A stretch of DNA of 18,160 nucleotides from CBDUQI01 sp965369325 (GCA_965369325.1 CBDUQI010000114.1:1-18160), one strand, 5' to 3'. Counted from the first letter of the stretch, positions 1 through 8,397 are shown. Notes: generated by a model not told the origin, from the letters alone. Numbers and translations: made by a program.

Positions 1-14
1 CGCCCCGACGTGCT

Positions 15-791
15 CTATTCGGCGCCCCGACGCCAGGGCACGATAAACCGTGCACCATCGTGATCGCCGGCGAACGCCTGGATGTTGTACACCTCAGCGA
101 GGCGAGCCGGGTTGAGTACCTCGGCGGGCGGGCCCTCGGCAACCAGACATCCGTGATGCATCAACAACACGCGGTCCATAAATCGCGAGGCCAGACTTAA
201 ATCGTGCAGCACTGCCAGCACCCCGGTGCCCGTACGCGTGGAGCCCTGAAGGATCTCCATCACATGCAACTGATGATAGGGATCAAGATCCGCCGTCGGC
301 TCATCCACCAGCAGCAACGGCGCCTGCACCGCCAATGCGCGCGCCAGCAGTACGCGTGAGCGCTCGCCGCCAGAAAGCGTGTCGATACTGCGATGCGCCA
401 GATCGTTCGCATCCACCGCCGCCAGTGCCTCATCCACCGCGCGTTCGCAATGCGCGCCAGGCCGGGCGAAAGCGCCACGGTACGGTACGCGGCCCAGCAT
501 CACCACATCGCGGCAGGGCAACTGCCATTGCACCTGGCGGCTCTGCGGCAGATAGGCGAGCGCACGGGCCCGCTCGCGCGAGCTCAATGCACTCAGCGCA
601 CGAGTGTCCAGCATCACCTCGCCGTGTTGCACTGGGTACAAACCCAGCAAGGCTCGCAGCAAAGTAGACTTGCCCGCGCCATTCGGCCCGATCAGCCCCA
701 CCAGTTCGCCTGCCTGCAGTCGCAGACTCACATCCTGCACAATGCGGCGACCGCCAAGCGACACATGCAGCTTATCTGCCTTAAGCAACAT
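15..791 (-). CDS. btuD: Vitamin B12 ABC transporter, ATP-binding protein BtuD
   Basis: Cytoplasmic ATPase that powers cobalamin import through BtuC. The 258-residue length is normal for the FepC/BtuD-type ATPases. All nucleotide-binding motifs are visible: Walker A GPNGAGKST (35-43), Q-loop Gln83, signature LSGGE (139-143), Walker B LLLVDEP (159-165) and switch His196. It is the last gene of the riboswitch-led btuBFCD operon, and its ATG lies 4 bases after the btuC stop, so translational coupling is likely. By sequence alone it could serve haem or a ferric siderophore, since these ATPases look alike. The B12 assignment comes from the riboswitch and BtuB/BtuF upstream. Confidence 0.9.
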   Translation of the reverse strand: MLLKADKLHVSLGGRRIVQDVSLRLQAGELVGLIGPNGAGKSTLLRALLGLYPVQHGEVMLDTRALSALSSRERARALAYLPQSRQVQWQLPCRDVVMLGRVPYRGAFARPGAHCERAVDEALAAVDANDLAHRSIDTLSGGERSRVLLARALAVQAPLLLVDEPTADLDPYHQLHVMEILQGSTRTGTGVLAVLHDLSLASRFMDRVLLMHHGCLVAEGPPAEVLNPARLAEVYNIQAFAGDHDGARFIVPWRRGAE

Positions 792-795
792 GCCG

Positions 796-1797
796 CTACA
801 GCACCTGCGCCCGGCGCGTACGCAGGATCAGCCAAAGAAAAAACGGCGCACCGATTAACGCGGTGAGAACGCCCAGCTTAAGCTCCGTACCGGGTGTCAC
901 CACCCGCACACCCACGTCCGCACACAGCAGCAGTAACGCGCCACCCAGTGCACTGGCCGGCAACAGGCGCCCCGGATGATGCCCCACCCACGGGCGCAGC
1001 AGATGCGGCACGATAAGACCTACAAAACCGATCACGCCGCTGACCGCAGTGGCAGCGCCCACAGAAAGCGCCGCGCCCAGAATGACCAGCCAGCGAATGC
1101 TTTGCAGGTTAATCCCCAGGCTGTGCGCGGACTCCTCACCCAGGTTAAGCGCATCCAGCCCGCGCGAACTGGCCAGCAACAGCGCCCAGCCCACTGCCAT
1201 GAACGGTGCGGCCAGATACACGTGCTGCATGCTGCGATCCGACACCGAGCCCAGCATCCAGAACACAATTTCGTGCGAGGCGTACGGATTGGGCGAAAGG
1301 TTAAGCGCCAGCGACGTCAGCGCCCCCGCCAGGCTGGAGATGCCCACACCCGCCAACACCAGCGTGAGTATGCCGCCTTTACCCGAGAGCGTGTGCAGCA
1401 GCGCCACTGCACCCAACGAGAACACTATCGCCATGCCGGGCAGCGCCAGCGGCACGTGCTGTGAGGCCCCGGTGTAAATGGCAATCACCGCACCCAGGGC
1501 ACCGGCTCCACTGATCCCGATCACACCGGGTTCGGCCAATGGGTTGCGCAGATATCCCTGCAGGCCGGCGCCCGCCAACCCCAGCGTGGCCCCGACTGCC
1601 AGCGCGAGCAACGCGCGCGGCAGGCGCACCTCGCGCGCGATCAGCCCCACCGTATCCGTGCGTCCGCTGAACAAGCCGTCGAGCATTGCGCTTGGCCCCA
1701 GTCCTGACGGACCGATCGACAGTGATGCGGCGAACGCGGTCAGGGTCAGCAGCAGCAGCCCCCCGATAAGGGCGATGTAGGGCACGCGCGCACTCAT
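796..1797 (-). CDS. btuC: Vitamin B12 ABC transporter, permease BtuC (FecCD family)
   Basis: Inner-membrane permease of 333 residues, typical for the FecCD/BtuC family, which forms a homodimer with about ten helices per subunit. Visible family hallmarks are the N-terminal signal-anchor-like helix, LPRALLALAVGATLGLAGAG near residues 58-78, NPLAEPGVIGISGAGALG near 89-106, and the GFVGLIVPHLLRPWVGHHPGRLLPASALGGA block near 257-288, which contacts the ATPase. The C-terminus ends in the usual helix and basic tail. Its ATG overlaps the btuF stop (ATGA at 1794-1797), which indicates coupled translation. Substrate is inferred from the operon. Confidence 0.92.
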   Translation of the reverse strand: MSARVPYIALIGGLLLLTLTAFAASLSIGPSGLGPSAMLDGLFSGRTDTVGLIAREVRLPRALLALAVGATLGLAGAGLQGYLRNPLAEPGVIGISGAGALGAVIAIYTGASQHVPLALPGMAIVFSLGAVALLHTLSGKGGILTLVLAGVGISSLAGALTSLALNLSPNPYASHEIVFWMLGSVSDRSMQHVYLAAPFMAVGWALLLASSRGLDALNLGEESAHSLGINLQSIRWLVILGAALSVGAATAVSGVIGFVGLIVPHLLRPWVGHHPGRLLPASALGGALLLLCADVGVRVVTPGTELKLGVLTALIGAPFFLWLILRTRRAQVL

Positions 1798-2852
1798 CGG
1801 CTTGCGCGCGCCGAGCGCTCACGCAAGCCGGCCGCAGACGGCGTCTGTGCCCGAAGTTGGCGGTGCACCTCCGATAACCGTTCAATCACTTGCACAGATT
1901 CAGCCAACCCACAGGCCCACCAGGGATCTTCAATTTGAATGCTGCCTGCCTGGGCCAGCAAATGCGCCAACGCCGGATGCGTCAACGTTTGCGTCGCCAG
2001 CGCCGGTGGATCCGCCCAGCGTCGGCCCAGATCGATCAACGCTGGACGCAAGTGCAACAACTGCTCCAGCGATACCTGTCTTGTACCGGAAAAGTCCAGC
2101 ACCGACCCCAGCGTCTCAAACCCGGCGGCTGCCACCAGATCATGCACCAACGTGCCTTTCCCGCTGACCCATCCGTTCACCATGTAGTTGACGAACAGGG
2201 GCCGGTCGCTGCCCTGATAGCGCGCCCGGCGCAGGCGCGCATTCATCTGCCTAAGCATCTTTACCGCAGCGGCAGGCTCGCCGACCGCGGCGGCCACAAG
2301 TCGGAGATTGCGTTGGATATCCGCCACGCTGGCGGCCGGCTCCAACACAATCACGCGGTAGCCCAAATCGCCGAGCATGGCGCTGGTGGTCGTTGCCGTG
2401 TAGCGCCCGGCCAGCACCAGATCCGGTGACAGAGCGATCACCTCTTCCACGCCGCCGTGGTTCAAGGGCAATTGCTGTGCCTGCTCCGCGTAGAGCGATA
2501 CTTGCGGATCGGCGGCTAGAAAACTCACCGAAGCAATGCGTTGCGCCGGCACCAGCGACATCAGCAACTGGTCAGTGCACACATTGGTGGAGACGATTCG
2601 CCTTGGGCGCACCGAGTCCTGCGTCGCGCCCTGGTGTCGGGCCGGCGCCGCAGCACTGGTGTCAACTGGGGGGGCGGCATGGGCATCGCCCGATGGCCAG
2701 GGCAGGAGTACTAGCGCCGGCAATGCGATTGGCAACAAAGCAACCGCCAATAACAGCGGGCGCTGGCCAGGTGGCCCCAGAACCGCGCAAACAGTGGCCG
2801 CGCACCACCGCAGAGCGGTCGTTGCCATGCGCTGCCTGGCACTGCCCGTCAT
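1794..2852 (-). CDS. btuF: Periplasmic cobalamin-binding protein BtuF
   Basis: Class III periplasmic binding protein that passes cobalamin from BtuB to BtuCD. The binding-protein fold starts near residue 84 with RRIVSTNVCTDQLLMSLVP. SPDLVLAG (about 145-152) and a C-terminal region with DPWWACG follow. The product has 352 residues, much longer than E. coli BtuF (about 266), because about 80 residues precede the fold. These include two hydrophobic stretches (12-25 and 33-52) and an Ala/Pro-rich linker. Signal cleavage after AHA near residue 59 is plausible. The ATG is 5 bases after the btuB stop, and no better internal start gives a normal signal peptide. Another corrinoid or haem-type ligand is possible, but the operon argues for B12. 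Confidence 0.85.
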   Translation of the reverse strand: MTGSARQRMATTALRWCAATVCAVLGPPGQRPLLLAVALLPIALPALVLLPWPSGDAHAAPPVDTSAAAPARHQGATQDSVRPRRIVSTNVCTDQLLMSLVPAQRIASVSFLAADPQVSLYAEQAQQLPLNHGGVEEVIALSPDLVLAGRYTATTTSAMLGDLGYRVIVLEPAASVADIQRNLRLVAAAVGEPAAAVKMLRQMNARLRRARYQGSDRPLFVNYMVNGWVSGKGTLVHDLVAAAGFETLGSVLDFSGTRQVSLEQLLHLRPALIDLGRRWADPPALATQTLTHPALAHLLAQAGSIQIEDPWWACGLAESVQVIERLSEVHRQLRAQTPSAAGLRERSARASR

Positions 2853-2857
2853 TGCGC

Positions 2858-4804
2858 TTATCGCGCGCCGAAGCTCATTCGCACCCCGCCGAAGAAACCG
2901 CGTCCGGGCGTATTGTAGCCAATGGTTTCCTCGTAATCCTCATCCAACAGATTCTCGATGCGCCCGTACAGTTCAAAACGCTCGTTCACCTGGTAGCCGG
3001 CACCGGCGTTCACCAGCGTGTAGCCGTCGATCTGCGTTTTCTCGGTGATGAAACCGTTGCTAAAGAAATTACGGAAGTCGTTGTCCACACGGTCGCCATT
3101 GTGGGCAATGCCAAACCAGGCCCAGCCGCGCTGATCGGCGAAACGATAGCTCACATCCACCTTGCCGGAGTTCTTCGCGCGCAGCACTTCACGTGTGCCG
3201 TCGGGGTCCGTCGCATCCACATAGGCCCACGCCGCCGCGACCGATACTCGGTCACTTAGACGCGTGTCTACCGTCAACTCAACACCGCTGCGCTCACTTT
3301 TGCCAGCGTCGTTGGCGACGCTGGGGAACACGCTGACAATTTCATCTTGCAGGGTGGAATCGAAATAGGTCAGATCTACCACGGTGCGGTCGTCGTCAAA
3401 ACTCTTGCGCACACCAATGTCCCAGCCGGTAATCTCCTCCGGCGTCAGCGCCGGGTTGCCGACGAAGGTGCCTGGGGTAAAGCCAAACTGCTCAGTAAAG
3501 GTGGGATTGGTCACTGCGGTGCCCACACTGGCGTGCAACCGCACATCGGATGAGGGGATCGCCCAGGCGCCAGTCAGACGGAAGGTGCTCGCATCGTCAA
3601 ACGCATCGTTAGCATCGTGGCGCACGGCGCCGGACAAAAACACCTGATCGGAAATCTCGGCCCGGTACTCCACACCAAAACCGGTGAGCTGCCGATCAAG
3701 CTCTGGCGCCTGCGAAGGATCAAACGGGAAGGTGTTGCGAAAGCTCTCCTGCTCGTGCTCAACAAAGCCGGTCACGAACTGCGCCAGCGCGGGATTGGAT
3801 TCAAACGCCAAGGAGGATTGCAGCATGATTTTGGTGCGCGAGGTCTCAGAACCAAAGCCGCCGAATGCTGTGTTACCGGCAAAATCGGTGTCCGTGAACG
3901 CCGCAGCAACCCGCGTGGTGGAACGGCCCTGCATCGCGGTAAAGGTTAACCCGGCGCCGATGTTCCAGTCGGTAGATTCCTGCGTGTTCGGCGCGTCCAC
4001 CGACAGGCCCTGGTTAGGGCCACCGGAAAAATCAAAGTCGTCAAAGTCAGTGTCTTTGTCGACAAAGCGCAAAGTCCCGTCAAGCTGCACGGCATCGGTC
4101 AAGTGCACTTTGCCGCGCGCCGTCAGCGCCAGCGCCTGATCCTCATCATCCTCATCACCTTCGGGCGAGGCATTCAGGCCATCAGCCTGGCGGTACTGCA
4201 AGGAGACCGCGCCATTGCTGTTGCCACGCGCGCCACCGCCAGCCAAGGCCACCTGGTTGGAGCCGAACGACCCGGTTTCAAGGTTGATCTGAGCGCCCCG
4301 CTTGCCAAGGCCATCGTGCGTAATCACCGAGATCACGCCCGCGGCCGCGTTGGAGCCATACAGGCCGCTTTGCGGGCCTCGCAGAATTTCGATGCGTGCG
4401 ATATCCGAGGCGAGCATGGTAGACAAATCCACCTCGCCGTCATCGGCGGTGGAAATCTCGATACCGTCCACCAGCACCAGCACGTGGTTGCCTTCAGCGC
4501 CGCGCAGGCGCAGTTGAGTTAAGCCGCCGAAGGCACCGGCACGGGTTATGTCAATTCCAGGCACCCGGCGCAGGGCATCAGATAAATAATGCACACCCTG
4601 TAGTTTTAGTTCCTCGCCGGTAATCACATCGACAGCGCTGCCAACTTTTTCGGCCGCCACCGGCATCCGGCTGGCAGTCACAACGAGCTCTTCAACCGAG
4701 GCACTTTGCGCATTGACAGAACTAGCCAACAATGTGGCCAAGCTAAGCAGGCCAACGCGCTCGCGGATACAGCGCGGCGCAGGCGAGATTTGATAAGTCT
4801 TCAC
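2858..4804 (-). CDS. btuB: TonB-dependent vitamin B12 receptor BtuB
   Basis: Outer-membrane 22-stranded barrel importing cobalamin with energy from TonB. The 648-residue length is close to E. coli BtuB (about 614). A signal peptide (hydrophobic core 18-30, cleavage near NAQ33) precedes a TonB box EELVVTA (38-44). The plug follows at about 50-155, with LSDALRRVPGIDI, LRLRGAEGNHVLVLVDGIE and IEILRGPQSGLYGSNAAAGVI, then the barrel. The late FELYGRIENLLDEDYEE motif is typical of the family. The chain ends SFGAR, so the usual terminal aromatic residue is followed by three extra residues. The start is GTG, supported by GGGGA five bases upstream. It is the first gene after the riboswitch. Confidence 0.93.
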   Translation of the reverse strand: MKTYQISPAPRCIRERVGLLSLATLLASSVNAQSASVEELVVTASRMPVAAEKVGSAVDVITGEELKLQGVHYLSDALRRVPGIDITRAGAFGGLTQLRLRGAEGNHVLVLVDGIEISTADDGEVDLSTMLASDIARIEILRGPQSGLYGSNAAAGVISVITHDGLGKRGAQINLETGSFGSNQVALAGGGARGNSNGAVSLQYRQADGLNASPEGDEDDEDQALALTARGKVHLTDAVQLDGTLRFVDKDTDFDDFDFSGGPNQGLSVDAPNTQESTDWNIGAGLTFTAMQGRSTTRVAAAFTDTDFAGNTAFGGFGSETSRTKIMLQSSLAFESNPALAQFVTGFVEHEQESFRNTFPFDPSQAPELDRQLTGFGVEYRAEISDQVFLSGAVRHDANDAFDDASTFRLTGAWAIPSSDVRLHASVGTAVTNPTFTEQFGFTPGTFVGNPALTPEEITGWDIGVRKSFDDDRTVVDLTYFDSTLQDEIVSVFPSVANDAGKSERSGVELTVDTRLSDRVSVAAAWAYVDATDPDGTREVLRAKNSGKVDVSYRFADQRGWAWFGIAHNGDRVDNDFRNFFSNGFITEKTQIDGYTLVNAGAGYQVNERFELYGRIENLLDEDYEETIGYNTPGRGFFGGVRMSFGAR

Positions 4805-4809
4805 GATAA

Positions 4810-4814
4810 TCCCC
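4810..4814 (-). promoter_or_regulatory. Shine-Dalgarno site of btuB (GGGGA before GTG)
   Basis: GGGGA is followed by five bases and GTG, which fixes the start of btuB at 4804. The complementary segment ATCCC (minus strand, bases 4846-4842) lies about 28 bases upstream. It could pair with GGGAT (bases 4813-4809) and hide the ribosome site. That is a candidate expression platform for translational control by the riboswitch, and it is inferred rather than shown. Confidence 0.6.
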
Positions 4815-4935
4815 GTAACAATACGAACGACAAGATAGACAGGGATGTGGATGTGATGCTTGAGGCAGTCCTCTCGCGGCGCACAGCAACAACCCTTCCG
4901 TGTCGTCGCTACGGTAGACCGCTCTCAATGCTAAC

Positions 4936-5135
4936 CCGGCACACAAGGGGACGACTTGGCGGCAGATATCCTGACTTACGGATCATCGCGATTCGGCCGA
5001 GCCTTCCCAGGTGAATCCCAGTGGCATGACAGGGGCCGATCGCTAGCCGTTCACAGTTGCGGGTACAGTCGCAGAGTTACCCCGACTTAAGCAGGAGTGC
5101 ACTGCGTTCCCTATTAAACCCATGATGGGTACCGA
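4936..5135 (-). ncRNA. Cobalamin (adenosylcobalamin/B12-element) riboswitch
   Basis: The leader RNA before btuB contains the B12-element core in the right order. On the minus strand one reads TTAATAGGGAACGCAGTGC, then CCCGCAACTGTGA, then GTCATGCCACTGGGA with GGGAAGGC, and finally the B12 box AGTCAGGATATCTGCC. A closing P1 stem can be drawn between GGTAC (5133-5129) and GTGCC (4942-4938). It lies 131 bases upstream of the btuB start and directly controls the btu operon. No clear terminator hairpin with a U-run lies between the aptamer and btuB, so control at ribosome binding seems more likely than attenuation. Confidence 0.93.
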
Positions 5136-5142
5136 CAACGCG

Positions 5143-5172
5143 AAGGTACTCCTGAACACCCCCCTCTGGCAA
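5143..5172 (-). promoter_or_regulatory. Possible promoter of the riboswitch/btu transcript
   Basis: TTGCCA (5172-5167, five of six matches to the -35 consensus) is followed after 18 bases by TACCTT (5148-5143), a weak -10. The predicted start of transcription, near 5136, would fall just before P1 of the riboswitch, which is where it should be. The -10 is poor, so this is tentative. Confidence 0.25.
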
Positions 5173-5176
5173 GCCT

Positions 5177-6547
5177 CTAGCGGGGTTGTTGTCGCTCAGC
5201 CTGGCGAATCAGCACCTCACCAACCACCAACACAACCACCGCGCCGGCAAAAACCGGCCACTGCATGCCCTCACCCGGTACGTAAACAAACAGCACGATC
5301 GCCAGCACCAGAATGCTCGCGCAACCGTAGCCAAGTAGGCCGGCGAGCGCATTGCCACCGGAGACACGAAAGGGGCGCGGGTGCTGCGGCTCCAGCGTGC
5401 GCAGTCGAACGAACGCCAGGGTCATACCCACATACGGCAGCAGGAAGATCACCGCACTAAATGCAAACAGTGCCCAGAACAGATCTGCGTTGGACTCGAC
5501 CAGCAGCCCGTACACCACCAGCACCACGGTGCTGACAATGCCGGTCGCGATCGCCGCGCCCACCGGGGTGCCCAAACGCGGGTGCTCCCAACCCAGCATG
5601 GCGGGCAGCTCGCCCTCGTTCGCCGCCTCTGCCGCGGCACGGTTGGCGCCCATGGACCAGGTAACCCCGTTAGAGAAAAAGGTGTACAGCGCGGCGAACC
5701 CCAGCACCAGCGCCGCGATGCGGCCGGCCTCGCTGTTGCCCAGAAACAGATACAGCGTATCCATTAAACCTTCCACCAGATCAATGTCGGCCACCGGCAC
5801 CGCCGCCAGGATGGCGACCGTGGCCAGCACATACATGACGATAATGATCAGCCCTGAGGCGAAAATAGCGCGCGGCACATCCCGCTGCGGCTGACGCATT
5901 TCCTCACTGCCCGCGCTGACCAGTTCGAACCCCAGCATGCCGTAGATGATCACCGTGATGTACTGCAGACCGCCGTCCCAGACCGGCATGGCGCTGGCCC
6001 AGGTGAGCTCGTTGGCCATGCCATGCTCGCCCACATATCCAATCGCGCCGACTATGATGACGCCAATCACCACAAGCTTGAAGATCGCGCCCAGATTAGG
6101 AATCCACTTGCCAGCATCCAGCGAGATGGTGTTGACTCCCACGGCAATCCATGTCATCGCAATACCGATGCCAATTTGCGCACCCAGTGACAACTGCAGG
6201 TTCAGTAGTTGGCTGAGGATGCCAGCAAACAAGATCGAGATAGCCGGAAACCACACCGCCACGTTGACCCAGTATGCCCACGCCGCACGTGAGGCCCAGC
6301 GCCTCCCGTAAGCACGGCGTATCCACGCATAGATGCCGCCCTGCTCTGGCCAGGCGGTGCCCATCTCGCAGCAGATGAGTGCGTAGGGGATAAAGAACAC
6401 CAGACCCAGCAGCACCCACCAGCCCACGGCCGAGGTGCCTGCAGCGGCCCCGGCGGCCAGGGTGTCGAGCAACAAGATTGCCGACACACTGAACATGGTC
6501 ATATCTTTTACGCCGAGTACGCGGCGATGCTCAATCTGGCTGCTCAA
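5177..6547 (-). CDS. APC-superfamily amino-acid permease
   Basis: Inner-membrane amino-acid transporter of 456 residues with about 12 hydrophobic segments, a usual size for the APC superfamily. Family features are the N-terminal LGVKDMTMFSVSAILLLDT segment (TM1), the EQGGIYAWIRRAYG signature after TM2 (about 69-82), FELVSAGSEEMRQPQRDVPRAI (about 205-226) and a TM8-like segment with SMGANRAAAEAANEGELPAML. It resembles glutamate/GABA-antiporter-like or polyamine/amino-acid permeases, but the substrate cannot be read from sequence. The start is TTG, with GGGGG a few bases upstream. The next in-frame ATG would cut into TM1. It lies upstream of the B12 riboswitch on the same strand, but no functional link is evident. 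Confidence 0.85.
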   Translation of the reverse strand: MSSQIEHRRVLGVKDMTMFSVSAILLLDTLAAGAAAGTSAVGWWVLLGLVFFIPYALICCEMGTAWPEQGGIYAWIRRAYGRRWASRAAWAYWVNVAVWFPAISILFAGILSQLLNLQLSLGAQIGIGIAMTWIAVGVNTISLDAGKWIPNLGAIFKLVVIGVIIVGAIGYVGEHGMANELTWASAMPVWDGGLQYITVIIYGMLGFELVSAGSEEMRQPQRDVPRAIFASGLIIIVMYVLATVAILAAVPVADIDLVEGLMDTLYLFLGNSEAGRIAALVLGFAALYTFFSNGVTWSMGANRAAAEAANEGELPAMLGWEHPRLGTPVGAAIATGIVSTVVLVVYGLLVESNADLFWALFAFSAVIFLLPYVGMTLAFVRLRTLEPQHPRPFRVSGGNALAGLLGYGCASILVLAIVLFVYVPGEGMQWPVFAGAVVVLVVGEVLIRQAERQQPR

Positions 6548-6610
6548 GACGGCCCCCGGATGAAACTACAGGGGATGGATTATAGGCACAAAGCCCTAGC
6601 GGCGAGCGAG

Positions 6611-6628
6611 AAGCCCGCCCCGGGGCTT
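6611..6628. repeat. Short hairpin between the dehydrogenase and permease genes
   Basis: AAGCCC (6611-6616) and GGGCTT (6623-6628) form a 6-bp GC-rich stem with a six-base loop. It stands 10 bases from the larger hairpin at 6639-6669. No U-run follows on either strand. It may be an auxiliary terminator or RNA-stability element. Confidence 0.4.
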
Positions 6629-6638
6629 GTAAAGGCTC

Positions 6639-6669
6639 GGTGGCGAACGGACGGGAGCCGTTCGCCACC
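6639..6669 (-). terminator. Perfect 12-bp hairpin after the sugar-dehydrogenase gene
   Basis: GGTGGCGAACGG (6639-6650) and CCGTTCGCCACC (6658-6669) are perfect inverted arms around a seven-base loop. It lies 61 bases after the stop of the dehydrogenase-like gene and before the permease. On the minus strand only GAGCCTTTACAAG follows, so it lacks a true U-tract. It may end transcription or mark the 3' end of the upstream mRNA. Confidence 0.5.
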
Positions 6670-6730
6670 TCACCAACCACACTCTGCACCGTTCGATTTT
6701 TATCGGCGTCTTATTATTGTTGCTGCTGGA

Positions 6731-8251
6731 TTACTCGGTAGCATCATCGATGCGGTAAATACCGCCGCGATAATCGAACAGGTAAACCTCCTTGGTGGCC
6801 ACGTCCTGGCCAAAGGTGGAAACCAGTAAATTGGTATCAATAAGCTGGCCTATGGGCTGGCGCGAGAGCGAGTTAACACCCCAGATACGCCCGCGACCAT
6901 AATCAGCGTAGAGGTAAACCCCATACAGCCCAGGCTGATTGGCACCGCGGTACACCGCACCGCCAGTCACTGAATTGCCCAGAAAATGACTGTACTCAAC
7001 AATGGGGAATACAAAGTCATCCGGATCGCTGCTGCAATTGGAAAGATTGAATTCGTTGTTGCCCTCGTAGCAACGCCAACCGTAGTTACCACCGTTCACC
7101 ACCACATCGATTTCCTCGATCTGGTTCTGGCCAACATCGCCAAGCCACAACGTGCCGTCGTCGACATCAAAACTAAAACGCCACGGGTTACGGAAGCCCC
7201 AGGCATAAATCTCTGGGCACCCTGCATCACCGCAACCGGTGCTGGTGGCAAACGGGTTGTCCGAGGGAATGTAATAAGCGATACCGGCGTCGCGGTCTAC
7301 CGGGCTCACGTCAACGTCCAAACGCATGACGGTAGAGAGCAGCGTGTTGATGTTCTGACCATTGCCGTTAGGGTCGTTCTGCGAACCCCCATCACCAAGG
7401 CCGAAGTAAAGGTAGCCGTCCGGGCCAAAAGCGATATTCCCGCCGTTGTGATTGGTATCCGGCTGATCGCGCGTGATAATCACAAACTCGCTGGCCGGAT
7501 CAAGCGTGGTACCACCATCGCTGCTGGTAAATTCAGACACGTAAGAAATAAGCCTTACCTGGCCGCCAGGTCCGTCGCGCGTGTAGCTGATGTATACACG
7601 TGGGTCCATCGGATAATCCGGATGGAACGCCATGCCCAACAAACCGCCTTCGCCACAGCATTCGGCAATCGTTTCGATGTCCAAAAACGTGTCGACCATC
7701 TGCGGGTCTTGCACATTATCAAACACGCGCACAAAGCCGCGCTGCTCACCCACGTACCAACGAGTGGGATCGCCTGGCGCCTGCACTAGTGCAATTGGGT
7801 TGTCGAACAACAGCCCCGGGTAAACGCGAGTGGTCACCACCGAGAGATCTAACAGGTTGGCCGCACCAGAGGGGCCGGGTGCAGTAAAGAACGCCTGCTT
7901 TTGGATTTCCAGATCCAGAAAGTCGACGTTGCCATCTTCGTTAAAGTCAGCCGCCAGGTCATCGCCCTGAGTGAAGAACACTGCCTTCAGCTCACTCAGA
8001 TCCAGAAAGTCGATGTTACCGTCGTTGTTCAAATCAGTATCGCAGGCATTGCCAAAGTTGTCGTTGTCCGAATCGCGCTGTCCCGGGTTGCTCAAGGCAA
8101 GGCAGTTATCCAGGTTGTCATCGACGCCATCCATGTCATCGTCGACAACGACGGCGACGGCGTTAAAAGACAAGGCGCAAAGCCCAAGAATCCAAACCGG
8201 CAACTTATGTTTAGTCGCCTTCCTCAGCATGTGGTTATGCCCGTTAGTCAT
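6731..8251 (-). CDS. Secreted glucose/sorbosone-dehydrogenase-like propeller protein with TSP3 and dockerin-like repeats
   Basis: Exported protein of 506 residues from the chosen ATG at 8251. A signal peptide (basic HMLRKATKHK, hydrophobic LPVWILGLCALSF, AVA cleavage near 33) is followed by a thrombospondin-type-3-like acidic stretch (37-70). Two dockerin-like EF-hand repeats come next (about 72-93 and 101-122; DLNNDGNIDFLDL and DFNEDGNVDFLDL). The rest is a PQQ-dependent sugar-dehydrogenase-type beta-propeller: GGLLGMAFHPDY, GNIAFGPDGYLYFGLGDGG, YAWGFRNPWRFSFD, LWLGDVGQNQIEEID, GGNYGWRCYEG. The frame stays open to an ATG at 8326, but that would bury the signal peptide. GGGGA six bases before 8251 decides the start. 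Real substrate and PQQ use are unknown, since many relatives are uncharacterised. Confidence 0.85.
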   Translation of the reverse strand: MTNGHNHMLRKATKHKLPVWILGLCALSFNAVAVVVDDDMDGVDDNLDNCLALSNPGQRDSDNDNFGNACDTDLNNDGNIDFLDLSELKAVFFTQGDDLAADFNEDGNVDFLDLEIQKQAFFTAPGPSGAANLLDLSVVTTRVYPGLLFDNPIALVQAPGDPTRWYVGEQRGFVRVFDNVQDPQMVDTFLDIETIAECCGEGGLLGMAFHPDYPMDPRVYISYTRDGPGGQVRLISYVSEFTSSDGGTTLDPASEFVIITRDQPDTNHNGGNIAFGPDGYLYFGLGDGGSQNDPNGNGQNINTLLSTVMRLDVDVSPVDRDAGIAYYIPSDNPFATSTGCGDAGCPEIYAWGFRNPWRFSFDVDDGTLWLGDVGQNQIEEIDVVVNGGNYGWRCYEGNNEFNLSNCSSDPDDFVFPIVEYSHFLGNSVTGGAVYRGANQPGLYGVYLYADYGRGRIWGVNSLSRQPIGQLIDTNLLVSTFGQDVATKEVYLFDYRGGIYRIDDATE

Positions 8252-8257
8252 TGCTAG

Positions 8258-8262
8258 TCCCC
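8258..8262 (-). promoter_or_regulatory. Shine-Dalgarno site that sets the dehydrogenase start
   Basis: GGGGA with a six-base spacer precedes the ATG at 8251. Neither the upstream ATG at 8326 nor the internal ATG at 8230 has an equally good site. Confidence 0.6.
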
Positions 8263-8312
8263 AGTCACGCCAGCGCCGCCCCCGCAACGTGACAAATAAA
8301 TAAAAGCCCGCC

Positions 8313-8348
8313 GTGGTGCACGCCAAGGAGGGGGTAGGCGTGCACCAC
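8313..8348 (-). terminator. Perfect 12-bp hairpin followed by a U-rich tract, upstream of the dehydrogenase gene
   Basis: GTGGTGCACGCC and GGCGTGCACCAC (8313-8324 and 8337-8348) are exact inverted arms around a 12-base loop. On the minus strand the stem is followed by GGCGGGCTTTTATTTATTTG, the layout of an intrinsic terminator. It sits 61 bases before the dehydrogenase start, yet no protein gene ends here. It would therefore end a non-coding transcript or act as an attenuator in the leader. Confidence 0.5.
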
Positions 8349-8377
8349 GAGTGTAGCGCGGGTTCAGGACGCTACTC
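8349..8377. repeat. Imperfect hairpin between two perfect ones
   Basis: GTAGCG (8353-8358) pairs with CGCTAC (8370-8375), and flanking GA/TC bases extend the stem with a small bulge. It abuts the hairpin at 8313-8348 directly. Confidence 0.35.
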
Positions 8378-8397
8378 GGGCAGAGGCAACTTAATCA

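Noticed and set aside
2393..3259. 288-codon open frame on the plus strand
   Set aside because: Antisense to btuF and btuB, low-complexity Arg/Pro/Ala composition, no family match, and it spans the junction of two well-supported genes.
5157..5190. CCCC/GGGG pairing between the permease stop and the riboswitch as a terminator
   Set aside because: The stem is short and interrupted, there is no U-run, and it overlaps the likely btu promoter.
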